Positions 24,812-36,331 of a stretch of DNA of 64,000 nt are shown piece by piece (position 1 is the stretch's first letter; the number at the start of each line of letters is the position of its first letter). This stretch comes from Furcasterigmium furcatum (lineage: Eukaryota; Ascomycota; Sordariomycetes; Glomerellales; Plectosphaerellaceae), in contig BCIA01000006.1 of assembly GCA_001599815.1 (NCBI GenBank), positions 1,242,961 through 1,306,960 of the forward strand, given 5' to 3'. The position numbers and the translations under genes were made by a program. The notes beneath the pieces are model-generated. The model saw nothing but the letters and a program-made list of their open reading frames with translations, had not been told where the DNA came from and did not search any database.

Positions 24812-25483
24812 CTAACTCCCGCGTCGGAATCTGAGATAGGCCTTCGGTGGCGTCGTCAAGCTGATCAGGAAGTTCTCCCCGGTATGGGCGACCGCGTGAA
24901 CCAAGACATCCTCTCCAAAAGGCCAATCTTCGGGTGGTTTCAAAAGGTCCCGTTGGTCGTACTGAGCATAATCAGCGACCGTAACGTCATCTGAGAGCAG
25001 ACACTTCTTTGCGGCCTCGAGTGCGTCGGATCGCTTGGTGTAAGCCCCCTGAATCTCGGTGAAGACCGCTGGCCTCCCCTTGTAGTCGATCGTGGTCTGA
25101 AGCACGTAGTGTAGATGATCAATACCATGAGGCAACGCTAACGTGCCGTCGGCGTCGACTTCGAGACTCTCAGCGTTTGCCTTGGTGTCGGTGCCAACGA
25201 GGAAATCTTGTCCTGCCGGAGTTTTGGCGTAGACGACGACACCGCCCCCATGCTCCCAATCCTCGGTGGCATGGATCTGTTCTTGATACACTTCGAACTC
25301 GTCCTTGTCAAAACCGAGCTTAGGGATGGCTTCGACCGCCGACTTCTTGGCGGCCTCGATCGTTGAGTGGGAGCTGAGAACGTAGACCTGGGGCTTGTCG
25401 GTCCCAGGGTCTATCACAGTCAAGCAAGTGTGATAGAGCAGGTCTGGCACGAGGTCGGGGGTGGCAGTTTCATCCAGGGCCAT
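24812..25483 (-). CDS. Orphan protein built from two copies of an approximately 100-residue module
   Basis: A single exon of 223 residues from the ATG at 25483; the frame stays open upstream to 25642, but MALDETATPD is the more likely start. No signal peptide, membrane helix or known motif is visible. The two halves align with each other. Each has a Leu-x-Tyr start leading to a (T)VID/TIDY strand, then a helix rich in Ala-Ala-Lys-Lys (EAAKKSAVEAI and EAAKKCLLSDD), then a YxxY stretch, a DW..G turn, a hydrophobic strand and GQDFLVGTDT versus GENFLISLTT. This indicates an internal duplication of a compact alpha/beta domain. The protein is acidic and probably cytosolic. Function is unknown. Confidence 0.68.
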   Translation of the reverse strand: MALDETATPDLVPDLLYHTCLTVIDPGTDKPQVYVLSSHSTIEAAKKSAVEAIPKLGFDKDEFEVYQEQIHATEDWEHGGGVVVYAKTPAGQDFLVGTDTKANAESLEVDADGTLALPHGIDHLHYVLQTTIDYKGRPAVFTEIQGAYTKRSDALEAAKKCLLSDDVTVADYAQYDQRDLLKPPEDWPFGEDVLVHAVAHTGENFLISLTTPPKAYLRFRRGS

Positions 25484-26380
25484 GATCGTCGAGTTGATGC
25501 CGTTGCGTGGTCGGAATTGGATTGGAGAGAAGCAAGGATGGATGGCAAGGGCAGCCTGGTGACCTTTTCTTTGCAGAAAGGCCCAGCCTACTAAGACAAG
25601 TTCGACGCCTACGCAGGCACCGCATCCAACTTCAGGGTCCATGTCCGGCTGGTAATATTAGGCTTTCCCTTGCGTTCAGCTGCCATGATGCGGTGGTACG
25701 AGTACTAGTACCCATAAAGTTTACGGCGATGAGCCATTCATTTGGCCATCAGCTCAGCTCCGATGGTGCCGCCTTCGGATGTTTTGGAGGCACCCTCAAG
25801 TAATCTCGGGGTTCGCATGACATGCTATGGGACGGGCGGCTCTTTTGGTTGCAACTGTGGTCATGCCATCTGGCCCCGGGGTCGCTGGCGTGTAAGGCCC
25901 AGCAGAGAAGCATCTACAACATCCTGCTCGGATTGATATTGGTGCCGATGATACCCGGTGGCTAGATGCTAACTGCTGCAATGTCCGCTTCGTTGTTGAC
26001 ACGGAGAACTGGCTGGGGAAGTTTTGCTGTACGACTGGTACCTGAGAATTCCAACACTTGAATCGTTCACGCTATTCTTTTGGAAATATCCTACTCATCA
26101 TGACACGACAGTCCATTTCCCCTGATCCACGTGTATAGCCATGGCTTATCGTGCAACCCACCGCATGCAGTGGAACTTGAAGTTAAAGTCCCCTGCCCGT
26201 GGATACTAGCAGCACTGAGTCTCCTCCACTCGGCACTACAAGTAACCCCGACCGCTGAGGCGCGATGCATTAATAAAGCGCAGCCAGCGTACTTACTAGT
26301 ACCTCAATCTTCAGTTCAAGTCGCGGCGTTCAGATTCATTCATCCTCCCTCCGCACTTTCATCTCCGCAACTCCTCAGCC
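25484..26380. other. Divergent promoter region, orphan protein / D-threonine aldolase-like gene
   Basis: About 900 bp between two divergent starts. The last 100 bases before the ATG at 26381 are pyrimidine- and AC-rich, as in fungal 5' leaders. No coding frame is convincing. Confidence 0.4.
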
Positions 26381-27484
26381 ATGTACTCACCACTCGTCGG
26401 CGATGGCCTCGACAGCCTCGACACGCCCTCAATGATCGTCGATCTCGACCTCATGGAGTCCAACATACAAAAACTGTTCGGCACGCTCCTACCCACGGGC
26501 CGCGACATCAGGCCTCATCTGAAGACGACGAAGAGCGCCATCATCGCCCGCAAGCTGGCAGCCGCCGGGGCCACGGGCTGCTGCGTGGCGAAGGTGTCCG
26601 AGGCGGAAGCCATCACGGCAGCTGGATTTGACGATATCCTCATCACCTGCGAGATTATTGGCGCCGCCAAGGTGAAGAGGCTCGTCGACCTGTTCCGGAA
26701 GCATAGGGCCATCAGGATCGTGGTGGACAGCGCGGTCGGCGCGACGGCAATCAACGACGCCCTCGCCCAGTCCGGAATCGACCAGCCGATATCGACCCTG
26801 ATTGATCTCGACGTGGGTTTGCGTCGCACCGGTGTCGCACCCGGCGAGCCCGCGCTGGCTCTGGCGAAGCACATCAGCACGCTGCCGCACCTCCGCCTGA
26901 TGGGTATGCAAGGGTACGAGGGGCATCTTCAGCATCTCCACGACCGGGAGGACCGCATGAAGCAGTGCCACGAGTCGATGAAGACCCTGACCGACACGGC
27001 CGAGCAGTTGCGCGGCGAAGGCTTCACCATCGACGTCGTCACGACCGGAGGGACGGGGACGAGCGAGTTCTGCGCCATGGTGCCCGGGGTGACCGAGCTG
27101 CAGCCCGGCTCGTTCATCTTCATGGACACGGACTACCGCTCTGCCGTCGGGACGTTCTACTCGAACAGCCTGACGCTGCTGGCGACCGTGGTCAGCAAGC
27201 AGGGTGAGCGCCAGGTCACGATCGATACGGGCCTCAAGTCCCTGACCACGGACAGCGGATTGGCGGAGTGCAAGGACCCCAGGTATAAGCACGCGAACCT
27301 GGGCGATGAGCATGGCTCTCTGACCTGGGAAGAGGGCACCCCGGCGCTCGAGGTGGGAGACCGGGTCGAGATGATTCCTAGCCACATTGATCCGACGATC
27401 AACCTGCACGACTTCTACTATGCCTACCGGAAGGGAGTCATTGAAGAAATATGGCCTGTTGATTCGAGAGGAAAGGTACAATAG
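26381..27484 (+). CDS. PLP-dependent D-threonine aldolase / D-serine dehydratase-like enzyme
   Basis: An intronless frame of 367 residues. It is a fold-type III PLP enzyme, with an alanine racemase-like N-terminal barrel and a metal-binding C-terminal domain. SLDTPSMIVDLD opens the barrel; RPHLKTTKS carries the PLP Lys at residue 48. TTGGTGTSEF is the phosphate-binding block. The C-terminus has DEHGSL and PSHIDPTINLHD. In this family the metal site is His-x-Cys in eukaryotic D-serine dehydratases and His-x-Asp in D-threonine aldolases; here it reads His335-x-Asp337, favouring cleavage of D-threonine or D-beta-hydroxy amino acids to glycine and an aldehyde. Cytosolic, as no targeting signal is seen. 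The assignment between the two activities is inference from that one site. Confidence 0.85.
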   Translation: MYSPLVGDGLDSLDTPSMIVDLDLMESNIQKLFGTLLPTGRDIRPHLKTTKSAIIARKLAAAGATGCCVAKVSEAEAITAAGFDDILITCEIIGAAKVKRLVDLFRKHRAIRIVVDSAVGATAINDALAQSGIDQPISTLIDLDVGLRRTGVAPGEPALALAKHISTLPHLRLMGMQGYEGHLQHLHDREDRMKQCHESMKTLTDTAEQLRGEGFTIDVVTTGGTGTSEFCAMVPGVTELQPGSFIFMDTDYRSAVGTFYSNSLTLLATVVSKQGERQVTIDTGLKSLTTDSGLAECKDPRYKHANLGDEHGSLTWEEGTPALEVGDRVEMIPSHIDPTINLHDFYYAYRKGVIEEIWPVDSRGKVQ

Positions 27485-27763
27485 AAGCAGACAGATGCTC
27501 CCCAATCCCACTACTACCTAGTAACTGTAGGCAGTTAGTACCAAAGGGTTAGTGTCTGGCTCCCCTTACTCGTGCTTGATACCCCGGATTATTTGCCCCT
27601 GTAATTGGAGCACCAGATAATGCCGCGGGCCACATAAACCCCAAAGCTCCCCCGTCAGTATCAGTATCGGGCGGTTCTCCAACTCTCCAACTCTTCTCCA
27701 TTCCGCCGTTCTTAGCGATCTCCTCAGCGGAAGACCCGACGGCAGGCCCCGAAAGCTGTGAGA

Positions 27764-30336
27764 ATGAATTCGCAGAATGGGCTGGGGACTGCGCTGGCAC
27801 CGTCTGCCGGCAATATGCCCGAGACGACCACGACTCTCAAACGGCCTGCGGAAACGATGACGGGAGAGCAAACCTCGAAGCCGAAAAGGGCAAAGTACAC
27901 GTCCAACGCATGGTGAGATGAGATCTTGAAACCAACAAACTTCCACCTGTTAGACGTGCCCTGACCAGGCTGGGTTTAGCAAGCAGTGCAAGAAACGGAA
28001 ACTCAAGTGCATCAAGAGCCCGGACATGCTCGAATGCCAGCGGTGCATCGCCGACGGCGTCACCTGCGTCGTGGGCCGGCCGACGTCGTCAACCGGCCGG
28101 GCCAGGGGCAGCGAGGCAGAGAAGGACACCGCAGAAGGCACGGTGACGGATGATAATGACCTGTAAGCCTCTCTCCGTTCCCTGCCGGAGAATTCTCACC
28201 GTCTCACACTGGACACGACAGCAGAGACAACTCGCGGCTGGACTCCCTCAGCGACGACATGTCGCATCTGCAGCAGCAGCTCGCCTCGCTGATCCAGACG
28301 GTGCAAGACCTCGCCGCCGACAGAAGGCCTTTTGCCAGCTCTTCCGGACTGCTCAGCCGACCGCATCAGCAGGAAAGCCCGGCATATTCTTCCGCCAAGT
28401 CCAACGACAGGACGTCGCGGCAACGAAGTCCCAAGCCGAGGGAGCCGCACTTCGTCGGCCCTACACGGTCGGCCTTCAGTCTTCGCATCGCCGAGAGCAC
28501 GCTTACTCGCATGGGCATCGGACCGAACGAAGCTCCCCGGCCCAGCGCGCCAGGGTCGCAGGCGGGCTCGCCGCCTCCGTCGTCTCCTGAGCCGTCGGGA
28601 GCATCTCGGTCCGGACACGGCGAGGATCCCCTGCTCACTTTCTCCCCAGAGGAAGTCGTGCGCCTGCTGGACGTCTTCCAAGAAGAAGTGGAATCGGTCT
28701 ACCCATTCGTCGAAACGGCGGACCTCGTCGCCAACGCGGTCCAGATCCTCGACCTCGTCCGCTACCCCGACACCTCCACGGTGCCTCCCGCCATACGACG
28801 AGCTCGACAGAAGGAACTGCGGATCATTAAAATCGCCGTCGCCACTGGCATCGTTCTTGAGGTCCACGGGCGGAACGACGCAAGCAGAAGACTGATAGAT
28901 TCTGTCGAAGCAGAACTCAGCGTGGACTCCCGTGCCGATGTTGACCTCAAAGAGGTGCAGGCGAAGACGATGCTTGTAAGTGAGAGCACATCTATCACGC
29001 GACCTTCATCTAATCCCCGCCCCTAGAGTATCTACTACTTCCACTGCGACGAAGAGCTGCTGGCCTGGCGACTGATCGGCTCCGCCGCCCGCGCCTCCCT
29101 CGAGATGGGCCTCCACCGCAGGCAGAGCCTGGTCGACAACTTTCCCGACGCTCGCGACCGGAACCTGGCCGTCCGTGTCTTCTGGTGCATCTATGCCCTC
29201 GACCGCCGCTGGTCTTTCGGCACGAGTCTTTCTTTCGCGCTCCACGATCGGGACATCGACCCAGAACTGCCCGAGCCGGTATGCTTCCTTTCTCTAGAGC
29301 TCGAAATCGGTGTACTAACATATGTCTACAGGGAGAGGATTTCCAGTATCTGGGCTGCATGGTCGGATACGGCAGGCTATGCTCAAGACTGTGGGAGGCA
29401 CTGCCCCCATTCGGCTCGCCATCGAACTACATCCCCAAGGACACCGTCGCGTACCTGGACTACACGACGCAGAACTGGCTCGCCTCGATCCCCCGGGAGC
29501 TGCAGCTGCGACATCCCCGACTCGGACTGGCTCCTCGCGTGCAACCACGAGTGCTTCATCGCCTACGAACACTGCTGTACCTGAGGGGAAACCACATCCG
29601 GACCATGATCCATCGGCACCACGTCCTCAGCACCGCCGCCATCGAGTCGGACATCCGCGCCGCGAGGAACGTGGTCGACATCGCCCAGGACAGCCTTCAG
29701 GTCCTGGTGCACCTGAACGACACGAGCGACATCTACGCGCGCCAGCAGAGCGCCTTCAACTACTTCCTCCTCAGCTCCCTGGCCGTCATCTTCCTGGCCG
29801 TATGCCACGCGCCGGCGACCTTCGCGGACCAGTGCAGGGAGAGCTTCCTCGCGGCCCTAGAGCTCGTGAAGGGCTTCTCCCGCGATGGCAGCGCGAGCCA
29901 CCGGCTGTGGAAGAGCATCCGAGGCCTCGTCCCGCGCGTGAACTCGCTGGGTCTCCGATCACACGCCGCCGCGGGGCAGAATGGCGTGCCGCAAGCAGAA
30001 GGACGAAAAGAGACGGAGGATCCCGCCGATACCGGTACTCGGCAGGAACCTGAGGCGGTGGCCCCGGCGGTTGAACAACCTGCAGAGGGCGGCGGCATGA
30101 CAGGAGAGCTATGGCAGGATATGTGGCCCCCCATGGACCAGCAGGAAACGAGCCCCTGCTTGAGCAGCTCCGTGCCCGACGCGCTTCACATGAGCGTGGA
30201 CCTGATGAGCCTGTTTGACGCGTTCGGCATGCCCCCGGGTTCGGGGGTGCCTGTCGGTGGTTTTGGGGGATTCGATGGGATGCTGCCGGCCGAGGACGCC
30301 GGCGAGATCTCCCGACGCTTCCAGGGTCTGCTGTGA
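27764..30336 (+). CDS. Zn2Cys6 transcription factor, candidate regulator of the homogentisate genes
   Basis: Exons 27764..27912, 27980..28162, 28222..28975, 29027..29278 and 29332..30336 give 780 residues. Intron 1 splits the first zinc-cluster Cys codon; splicing yields NACKQCKKRKLKC, then MLECQRCIADGVTC, a complete binuclear cluster. A basic stretch (KPKRAKY) precedes it. A leucine/glutamine heptad-like segment (MSHLQQQLASLIQ) near residue 125 can dimerise. The TF domain includes VRVFWCIYALDRRWSFG and YGRLCSRLWE, the latter formed at the last splice. The C-terminus is acidic and Gly-rich. The gene is convergent with fumarylacetoacetase 445 bp away and lies beside homogentisate dioxygenase, the usual place of an HmgR-type regulator in fungal tyrosine-catabolism clusters. 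That role is inferred from position only. Confidence 0.86.
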
Positions 30337-30781
30337 GGAGAAGATCTACGGCTTTACGTGATGCTATCTTAGCGAACCCAATCTACTCCGTTGCAATAGA
30401 CACCACCAAGACTCCCGATGCAGGCTGGGCACCGGGTATCAAGGCCTGTGGCGATGTGTCACGGATCCAGGCGATTCATCACTGATTGGGAGGCTGATAG
30501 CAGCGAATACAGGGTCCTGGCAAGTCCACGGCAGATCGCTAGCCGATGGAGAGGCCGGAATTTCCGAGATAACAATTGGGGATGGCCTTCGGCAGTTGGC
30601 GTGGCCCTCGGAACTCCCGGAATTCTCGGAATCGCCCCGAGACTTTGCCCCTGACGAGGATCCACACGCCGCTGATATGGCACACGTACTGCGGCGGCAG
30701 GCAATGATAGCGTTGAAACGATTAGGTCTAATGCATGGATTACTTGAAAGATCATCTAATACCAGAAATGAACTACCGTGA
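30337..30781. other. Convergent intergenic region
   Basis: About 445 bp between the stops of the Zn2Cys6 regulator and fumarylacetoacetase. Nothing supported. Confidence 0.4.
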
Positions 30782-32131
30782 CTAATCCCGGCGAACAGCT
30801 GGGAGAATCTGGCCGACACACTCGCCAAACCCGACCAGCTCGCCGTCCGCGCCGCCAGCCCAGCCCGCAATGGCGATGGTGTCTCCATCCTCGATGAATT
30901 TCCTCTCCTCTCCCCCCTCGAGCTTGATGGGAACTTTTCCTCCATTCGTCTGCTCTAGGAAGCTGCCGTGCGTCCCGGCATCAAACCCGGAGATGGTGCC
31001 GGAGCCGAAGAGATCTCCGGTTTTCAGGTTACAGCCTGCAATTGTGTGATGGGCGAGCATCTGCGGCCAGGACCACAATAGGTTCTTGGAAGAGGTCTTT
31101 GTGACCGTAGTCTTGCTTCCTTTGGGAGCTGGCGTAGTGAGAATCACGAGTCAGCATGGCCCTGGCTGTAACAATAGATTGTACTCACTCGTAATGGAGA
31201 CCTCCAGCTGGATATTCAAGACATTGTCGGCCCTGCCCTCCTTCAGATAGTCCTGCAACTCAACCTCGTTCTTCAAGCCCTCCGTGCGGAATGGCTCCAG
31301 CGCGTCCGCCAGGACGACCCAAGGACTGATCGTGGTGCCGAAGTTCTTGGCGTTGAACGGGCCGAGGGGCACGTATTCCCACTGCTGGAGATCCCGTGCG
31401 CTCCAGTCATTTACCAGGACGTACCCGAAGATGGAGTCCTCCGCCTCGGCCACCGGGATGGGCTCTCCCAGCTCGTTTCCCTTGCAGACGAACATGCCCA
31501 GCTCCAGCTCGATATCAAGGCGCGCGGAGGGCCGGAATACGGGGACTGTGGCCCCCGGAGCGGGCAAGGCTTGACCCCAGGGCCTGCGCAGTGGTGTTCC
31601 AGACACGACGACCGAGCTGGCGCGACCATGGTAGGCCACGGGGAGGTGGTTGTAGTTGGGCTGCAGCGCATTGTCGGGTCCCCGGAAGAGCGTTCCAACA
31701 TTGAATGCGTGGTTTCGCCCGGCAAAGAAGTCGGTATAGTCTCCGATGGACAGGGGAAGATGTGTCGTCGTCTGAGCGAGGGGGATCAGCGCCGCCTCAC
31801 GCAGGCCGTTGTTGGCCTTGAGGAGGTCTGGGTAAGGAGTGTCCTCGCGGAAGACGTCTTGCAGATATTGGCGGATGGCGCGGTGATAGGGACGTCCGAG
31901 GGCGGCGAAGCTGTTCAGAGTCGACTGGCCGAGTACGCCGATATCGTTTTGCAGGTCTGGGGCCAACTTGGAGAACCCAGAGCCCGCTGCGAAGGCAGAG
32001 AGATCGAGGACGTGATTTCCTATGGCGACGGCGGGCCGGTGACGCGCATTGGCCGCGGTCGAGATGATCCCGAAGGGGATATTTCTCAGGGAGAAATGGG
32101 AGGATGGCGGGATGGGAAGCCAGGACTTCAT
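30782..32131 (-). CDS. fahA: Fumarylacetoacetase
   Basis: Exons 32131..31189 and 31128..30782 (59 bp intron) give 429 residues, the usual length. The enzyme hydrolyses 4-fumarylacetoacetate to fumarate and acetoacetate, the last step of phenylalanine, tyrosine and phenylacetate catabolism via homogentisate; it is cytosolic and needs Ca or Mg. The N-terminal domain starts MKSWLPIPPSSHFSLRNIPF. The catalytic domain has SIGDYTDFFAGRNHAFNVG (catalytic His and metal Asp region), LPVAYHGRASSVVVSGTP, DIELELGMFVCKGN, VLVNDWSARDLQQWEYVPLG and, in exon 2, GDLFGSGTISG with the ligand-binding loop. It is divergent from homogentisate dioxygenase, so the two can be co-regulated from one 774 bp promoter. 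Confidence 0.95.
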
Positions 32132-32905
32132 GATTGCTGGACTTGGAGATGCGCTTCAAGGTGAGATTGCTTGGAGGGCTGAGTTGGAACTTCAAGTCGG
32201 CAGATGGTCTAAGTCTCTACGCTGTAAGTAGTACTTATGGAAGCAAAGTCTAGAAGACGAAGCCCGAAAATGCAGCAAAAATCACTCTCATCGGACAACA
32301 GAGCGGAGGGAATGTTAGCTACCATCAGTTTTATGAGTGTAAGTCCCGACTTGAGCTCTGCTCCAATCCGAAAATGTTCCCGGAACCTGCTGGAGCTTTT
32401 GGCGGGGTCTGCCCGGTCGACTTCAGCGGGCTGCCCCCTGAGCTTGGAGCTACCCCGCGCCGAATCCGAGGGGAGGCCGAGAACCTGGAATCCATTCCAC
32501 CAGCACCCCGCGGCTTAGACTGATTCAGGACCATGGCTTCCGAGCCCGACCGATGAATTATTCCGAGGATTCCCAAGCGTGATTTCGTAACATCGTACCA
32601 TTCGCTGAAGCTGACACCGACAATACTGACCCTAACGTACGACCGCCCTGAGTGACCTCCGAGGCTGCGGGAGGGAAGCTCTCGGCTGCCGAGATGCACC
32701 TCCGTCTGAACACTGGGAGGCGGAGAAATGATGTAGGCATGTATTTTCTTATATTCTGCCCTGTCTAGTACCTTATAGTTTCTCTTTACTTTTCATGATA
32801 CTTCTACCTTGCGCCCACATTCCCCACTGGCATCACACACCCAACCTGGAACACTGTGAATACAGGCCTCCTCCATCATCCATACTGCATCCCTTCAAGC
32901 CCAAG
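32132..32905. promoter_or_regulatory. Bidirectional promoter between fumarylacetoacetase and homogentisate dioxygenase
   Basis: A 774 bp spacer between divergent starts of two enzymes of the same pathway. GC-rich stretches with CCCCGC near 32453 could bind a CreA-type repressor; this is pattern-based only. The right edge (32740-32830) is AT- and pyrimidine-rich, fitting a core promoter for the dioxygenase. Confidence 0.55.
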
Positions 32906-34318
32906 ATGCCCGTGTCAGACTTCACCACCCCGGAGAAGTACCAATACCTAAATGGTTTTGGCTCCTTCCATGAGTATGTATTTCCTTTCTATACCTACAC
33001 GTAATGAACGACTGCTGATCGGCGGTTCGATGTCTCCAGGTCTGAAGCCATCCCAAACTCCCTCCCCATCGGCGCCAACTCGCCCCAGAAGGCACCCCAC
33101 GGACTCTACGCCGAGAAGCTGTCCGGCACGGCTTTCACAGCACCAAGGCACGAGAATCTGCAGTCATGGCTGTACCGAATCCTCCCTTCTGCAGCTCACT
33201 CCAGCTTCGAACCATTGGAGAACCAGACTGGTGAAGGCCTCTCCAGCGACACCAAGCTTCATCAGATCCCCAATCAGCTTCGTTGGAATCCCTTTGACAT
33301 TGACGAAAAGGCCGACTGGATCACGGGCATGCAGATTGTCGGCGGCGCAGGCGATCCCGTAATGAAGCAGGGCGTTTCGATCTCCATCTTCGCGGCCGGC
33401 CGTGACATGGACGCCCACACTGCGTTCTACTCGTCCGACGGAGACGTCCTCGTGGTTCTTCAGCACGGCGTCCTCGACGTCCAGACAGAGCTGGGAAACC
33501 TGCTGGTAAGGCCCAAGGAGATCCTCGTTATCCCCAGAGGTATTCGCTACCGCGTCACCCTGCCGGAGGGCCCGGCCAGGGGCTACATCCTCGAGCTGAT
33601 GCAGGGCCACTTCACGCTCCCGGAGCTTGGTCCCATCGGGTCGAACTGCCTCGCGAACCCTCGCGACTTCCAGGTCCCTACAGCAGCGTTCAGCACCAAA
33701 AAGGCAGATTGGACGCTCGTCACCAAGTTCAACGGGCGCCTCTTCTCGGCCAAGCAGGGGCATACGCCGTTCGACGTCGTCGGGTGGCATGGGCGGTACT
33801 ACCCGTTCAAGTACGATCTCGGGCGCTTCTCCGTCATCGGCAGCGTGTCGTTCGACCACCCCGACCCTTCAATCTACACCGTCCTCACCGCACCGTCCGA
33901 CCATCCCGGCACGGCGGTGGCAGACTTCGTCATCTTCCCGCCACGATGGCTCGTGCAGGAGGACACGTTCCGCCCGCCCTGGTACCATCGCAACACCATG
34001 TCCGAGTTCATGGGCCTGGTCTGCGGCGAGTACGACGCGAAGGCCGGGGGCGGATTCCGGCCGGCCGGCGCGAGCATTCACAACGTCATGTCCGCGCATG
34101 GGCCCGACGCCGACACGTTCGAGAAGGCGAGCAATGCGGAGCTGAAGCCGCACAAGGTCGGCGAGGGCAGCATGGCGTTCATGTTCGAGAGCTGCCTCAT
34201 GATCGGCGTCACGGACTGGGGCCTGAAGCATTGCCAGAAGGTCCAAGAGGAGTACAGCAAGGAGAGCTGGTCGGGGCTGGTGCCTCATTTCAGTGTTCCG
34301 GACGAACGCAAGGAATAG
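32906..34318 (+). CDS. hmgA: Homogentisate 1,2-dioxygenase
   Basis: Exons 32906..32973 and 33040..34318 give 448 residues. The cytosolic non-haem Fe(II) enzyme opens homogentisate to 4-maleylacetoacetate. It starts with YQYLNGFGSFHESEAIPNS, formed across the 66 bp intron, and has NSLPIGANSPQKAPHGLYAE, the family N-terminus. Iron ligands are visible at the expected spacing: His339 and Glu345 in YHRNTMSEFMGL, and His370 in SIHNVMSAHGPD. PRGIRYRV and GNLLVRPKEILVIP belong to the cupin barrel. Length is normal. It is divergent from fumarylacetoacetase. Maleylacetoacetate isomerase, the step between the two enzymes, is not in this window. Confidence 0.96.
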
Positions 34319-34564
34319 GGGGATATAGCGGTTTTATCTTGGCTTGCAATCTCACACTTCCTATCTATCCAACCAATAAATCCATAAGTCAACTCAATAT
34401 CTAGTTTGCTTGTCGCGTTTAGTCAGGGAAGGATTGTCACTCGTTGAAGGCAGAGTAGTTGTAATACCCCTGACATTATAAATTTCAAGTATTATCCAGT
34501 ATCCATTTGACCTGAATCTCAAGGCATTGAGAAAAACTAGATACCTAATTTTACATATCCAGAC

Positions 34565-36331
34565 CTACTTCTCTTGATGGGAATCCACAGCTGCCGACAT
34601 GCCTGTGATGACAGACGCAGTGATGACGGGGACCTTGTACTTGGCCTTACCGAAGGTGTAGAAATACACCACACCAAAGAGGGTCCAGCCCGAGAATACA
34701 ACGATGGAGTAGTTCATGTTCTCCGCCGTGACGGGCATCGCCGTGGGAAAGGTGCTGAAGACGACGACGACGGCCATCCACAACAGGCTGATGACGTTCA
34801 GGATCGGTCCCAGCCGTCCGAGCTTGAACTGGCCGTACTCGCTGGGATGGAGGATCATTCGGCCGTGGAAGAGCATGTACCCGATCGGGAGCGCGTAGGA
34901 GAGGTACATGCCGATGACGGCCATGGACAGCACGGCGTTGAAGGCGGTGGTGTTTCCCAGGTAGATGAGGCCGAGGAGCATCTGGAGGACGGTGACCAGC
35001 ACCACGGCGCGGACCGGGATCTGATGCTTCTTGTTGACGAAGCTGAGATAATGGTCAAAGGGAGTAGCCTTGTCGCGGGCAAACGCCCACAATGTCCGCG
35101 ATGTCGAGGTCACTCCCGCCACCGTGGCAGCGATGGCGATGAGGATCACCAGGACAGACATTACGGTGGCTCCGGCGCGTGACTTGGTCACATCCAGATA
35201 AATCTGCATAAATGGGAAGCCGGTGGGACTCGCAAGGAGGGATTCGAGTGGTCCCGTGGAGAAGAGAAGGACGATGACATAGGCAAGGCCCATGAGTCCG
35301 TTGACGACCACGCTGCCAACCATGGCGAGAGGGACGTTGCGACTCGCATTGGGCAGCTCTTCGGCCAGATGGCATGCCGCGTCATATCTGTCAAGTGTCA
35401 GTTTATATTCATTATAAAACGGAGGTAAGTACTGACCCAAGAAATGGGTACACCGCGCTCAGCAGACCGACCAACCAAGAGACACCATCGCTGGACCAGC
35501 CACTGTTGTTGACAAAATCGGTGAAGACGAAGGAGGCAGTGTTCTTCTCAGAAAGAACTCCAAGTACAACGATGATCGCGACGAACGCTGTGACGTGAAT
35601 GACGCCTGACATCAGGTTCAGATGCGGCAAGGTCTTCGAACCCCAGATGTTCACGACCATGGTATAGACGAGGACTGCCCAGTACAGCAGCATCCCATGC
35701 CACCGTTGTGGAACGTAACTGTCATCATTTAGGATGATCAGAGCCTGTATCTGGAGTCCGGCTGCGAAGGCGGCCGAGGCAGTGAGGATGGTCTGGCCTC
35801 CAACAGAGATCCAACCGGTGAGGAAGGAGATGCTAGACCTGGAAGACGCTGGCGAGAGGGCAGCAACCCAGTGATACTGTCCTGTAAATTCCAGAGTTAG
35901 CAATGAATACATGCTGGTATAGGTTAGAATTTGCTTACCTCCAGCGGTTGGGTAGATTGAGGCGAGCTCGGCCAGCGAGGACGCGATGCAAACGGTGCAG
36001 ATGAACGACAGAATGCTACGTACAAAGTCAGTGGACCGTTTAGGCAGCAATTACAAGCCGAGATGTCTACTTACTAGTTGTAGAAGAGGCACGGGGCTCC
36101 TCCGCCGATCAGACCGACGACGATGACTGTGGACAAGGCCTCCCATGTTGCCATGAGGCAGACGCAGAGACAGATCAGCGGCAGGATGGAGAACCTCCGC
36201 TCGAGTTCCTGGGCATGCCCGAGCTGGGCCAGCCGGGCCTCGTCGGAATCCGCAAAGGCCGTTGACTGGATCTTCTCCAAGCCGGCGCTGTCCATCTTCT
36301 TTGCTGGAGGTGGTGGCGAGAAACTCGACAT
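34565..36331 (-). CDS. Amino acid/choline/GABA-type permease (APC superfamily)
   Basis: Exons 36331..36075, 36015..35939, 35881..35437 and 35387..34565 give 533 residues with about 12 membrane segments. The N-terminus is a charged cytosolic stretch ending in a RLAQLGHAQELERRFS box, shared by fungal GABA/choline/amino-acid permeases of the BAT1/HNM1 group. ASIYPTAGGQYHW is made across intron 2 and is a landmark of the same group; SFLTGWISVGGQ follows. The C-terminal half has STSRTLWAFARDKATPFDHY, the conserved loop, and NKKHQIPVRAV. Such carriers take up amines, GABA, choline or amino acids at the plasma membrane. Its place between homogentisate dioxygenase and an amine oxidase suggests uptake of an aromatic amine or amino acid; this is inference. 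Confidence 0.9.
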
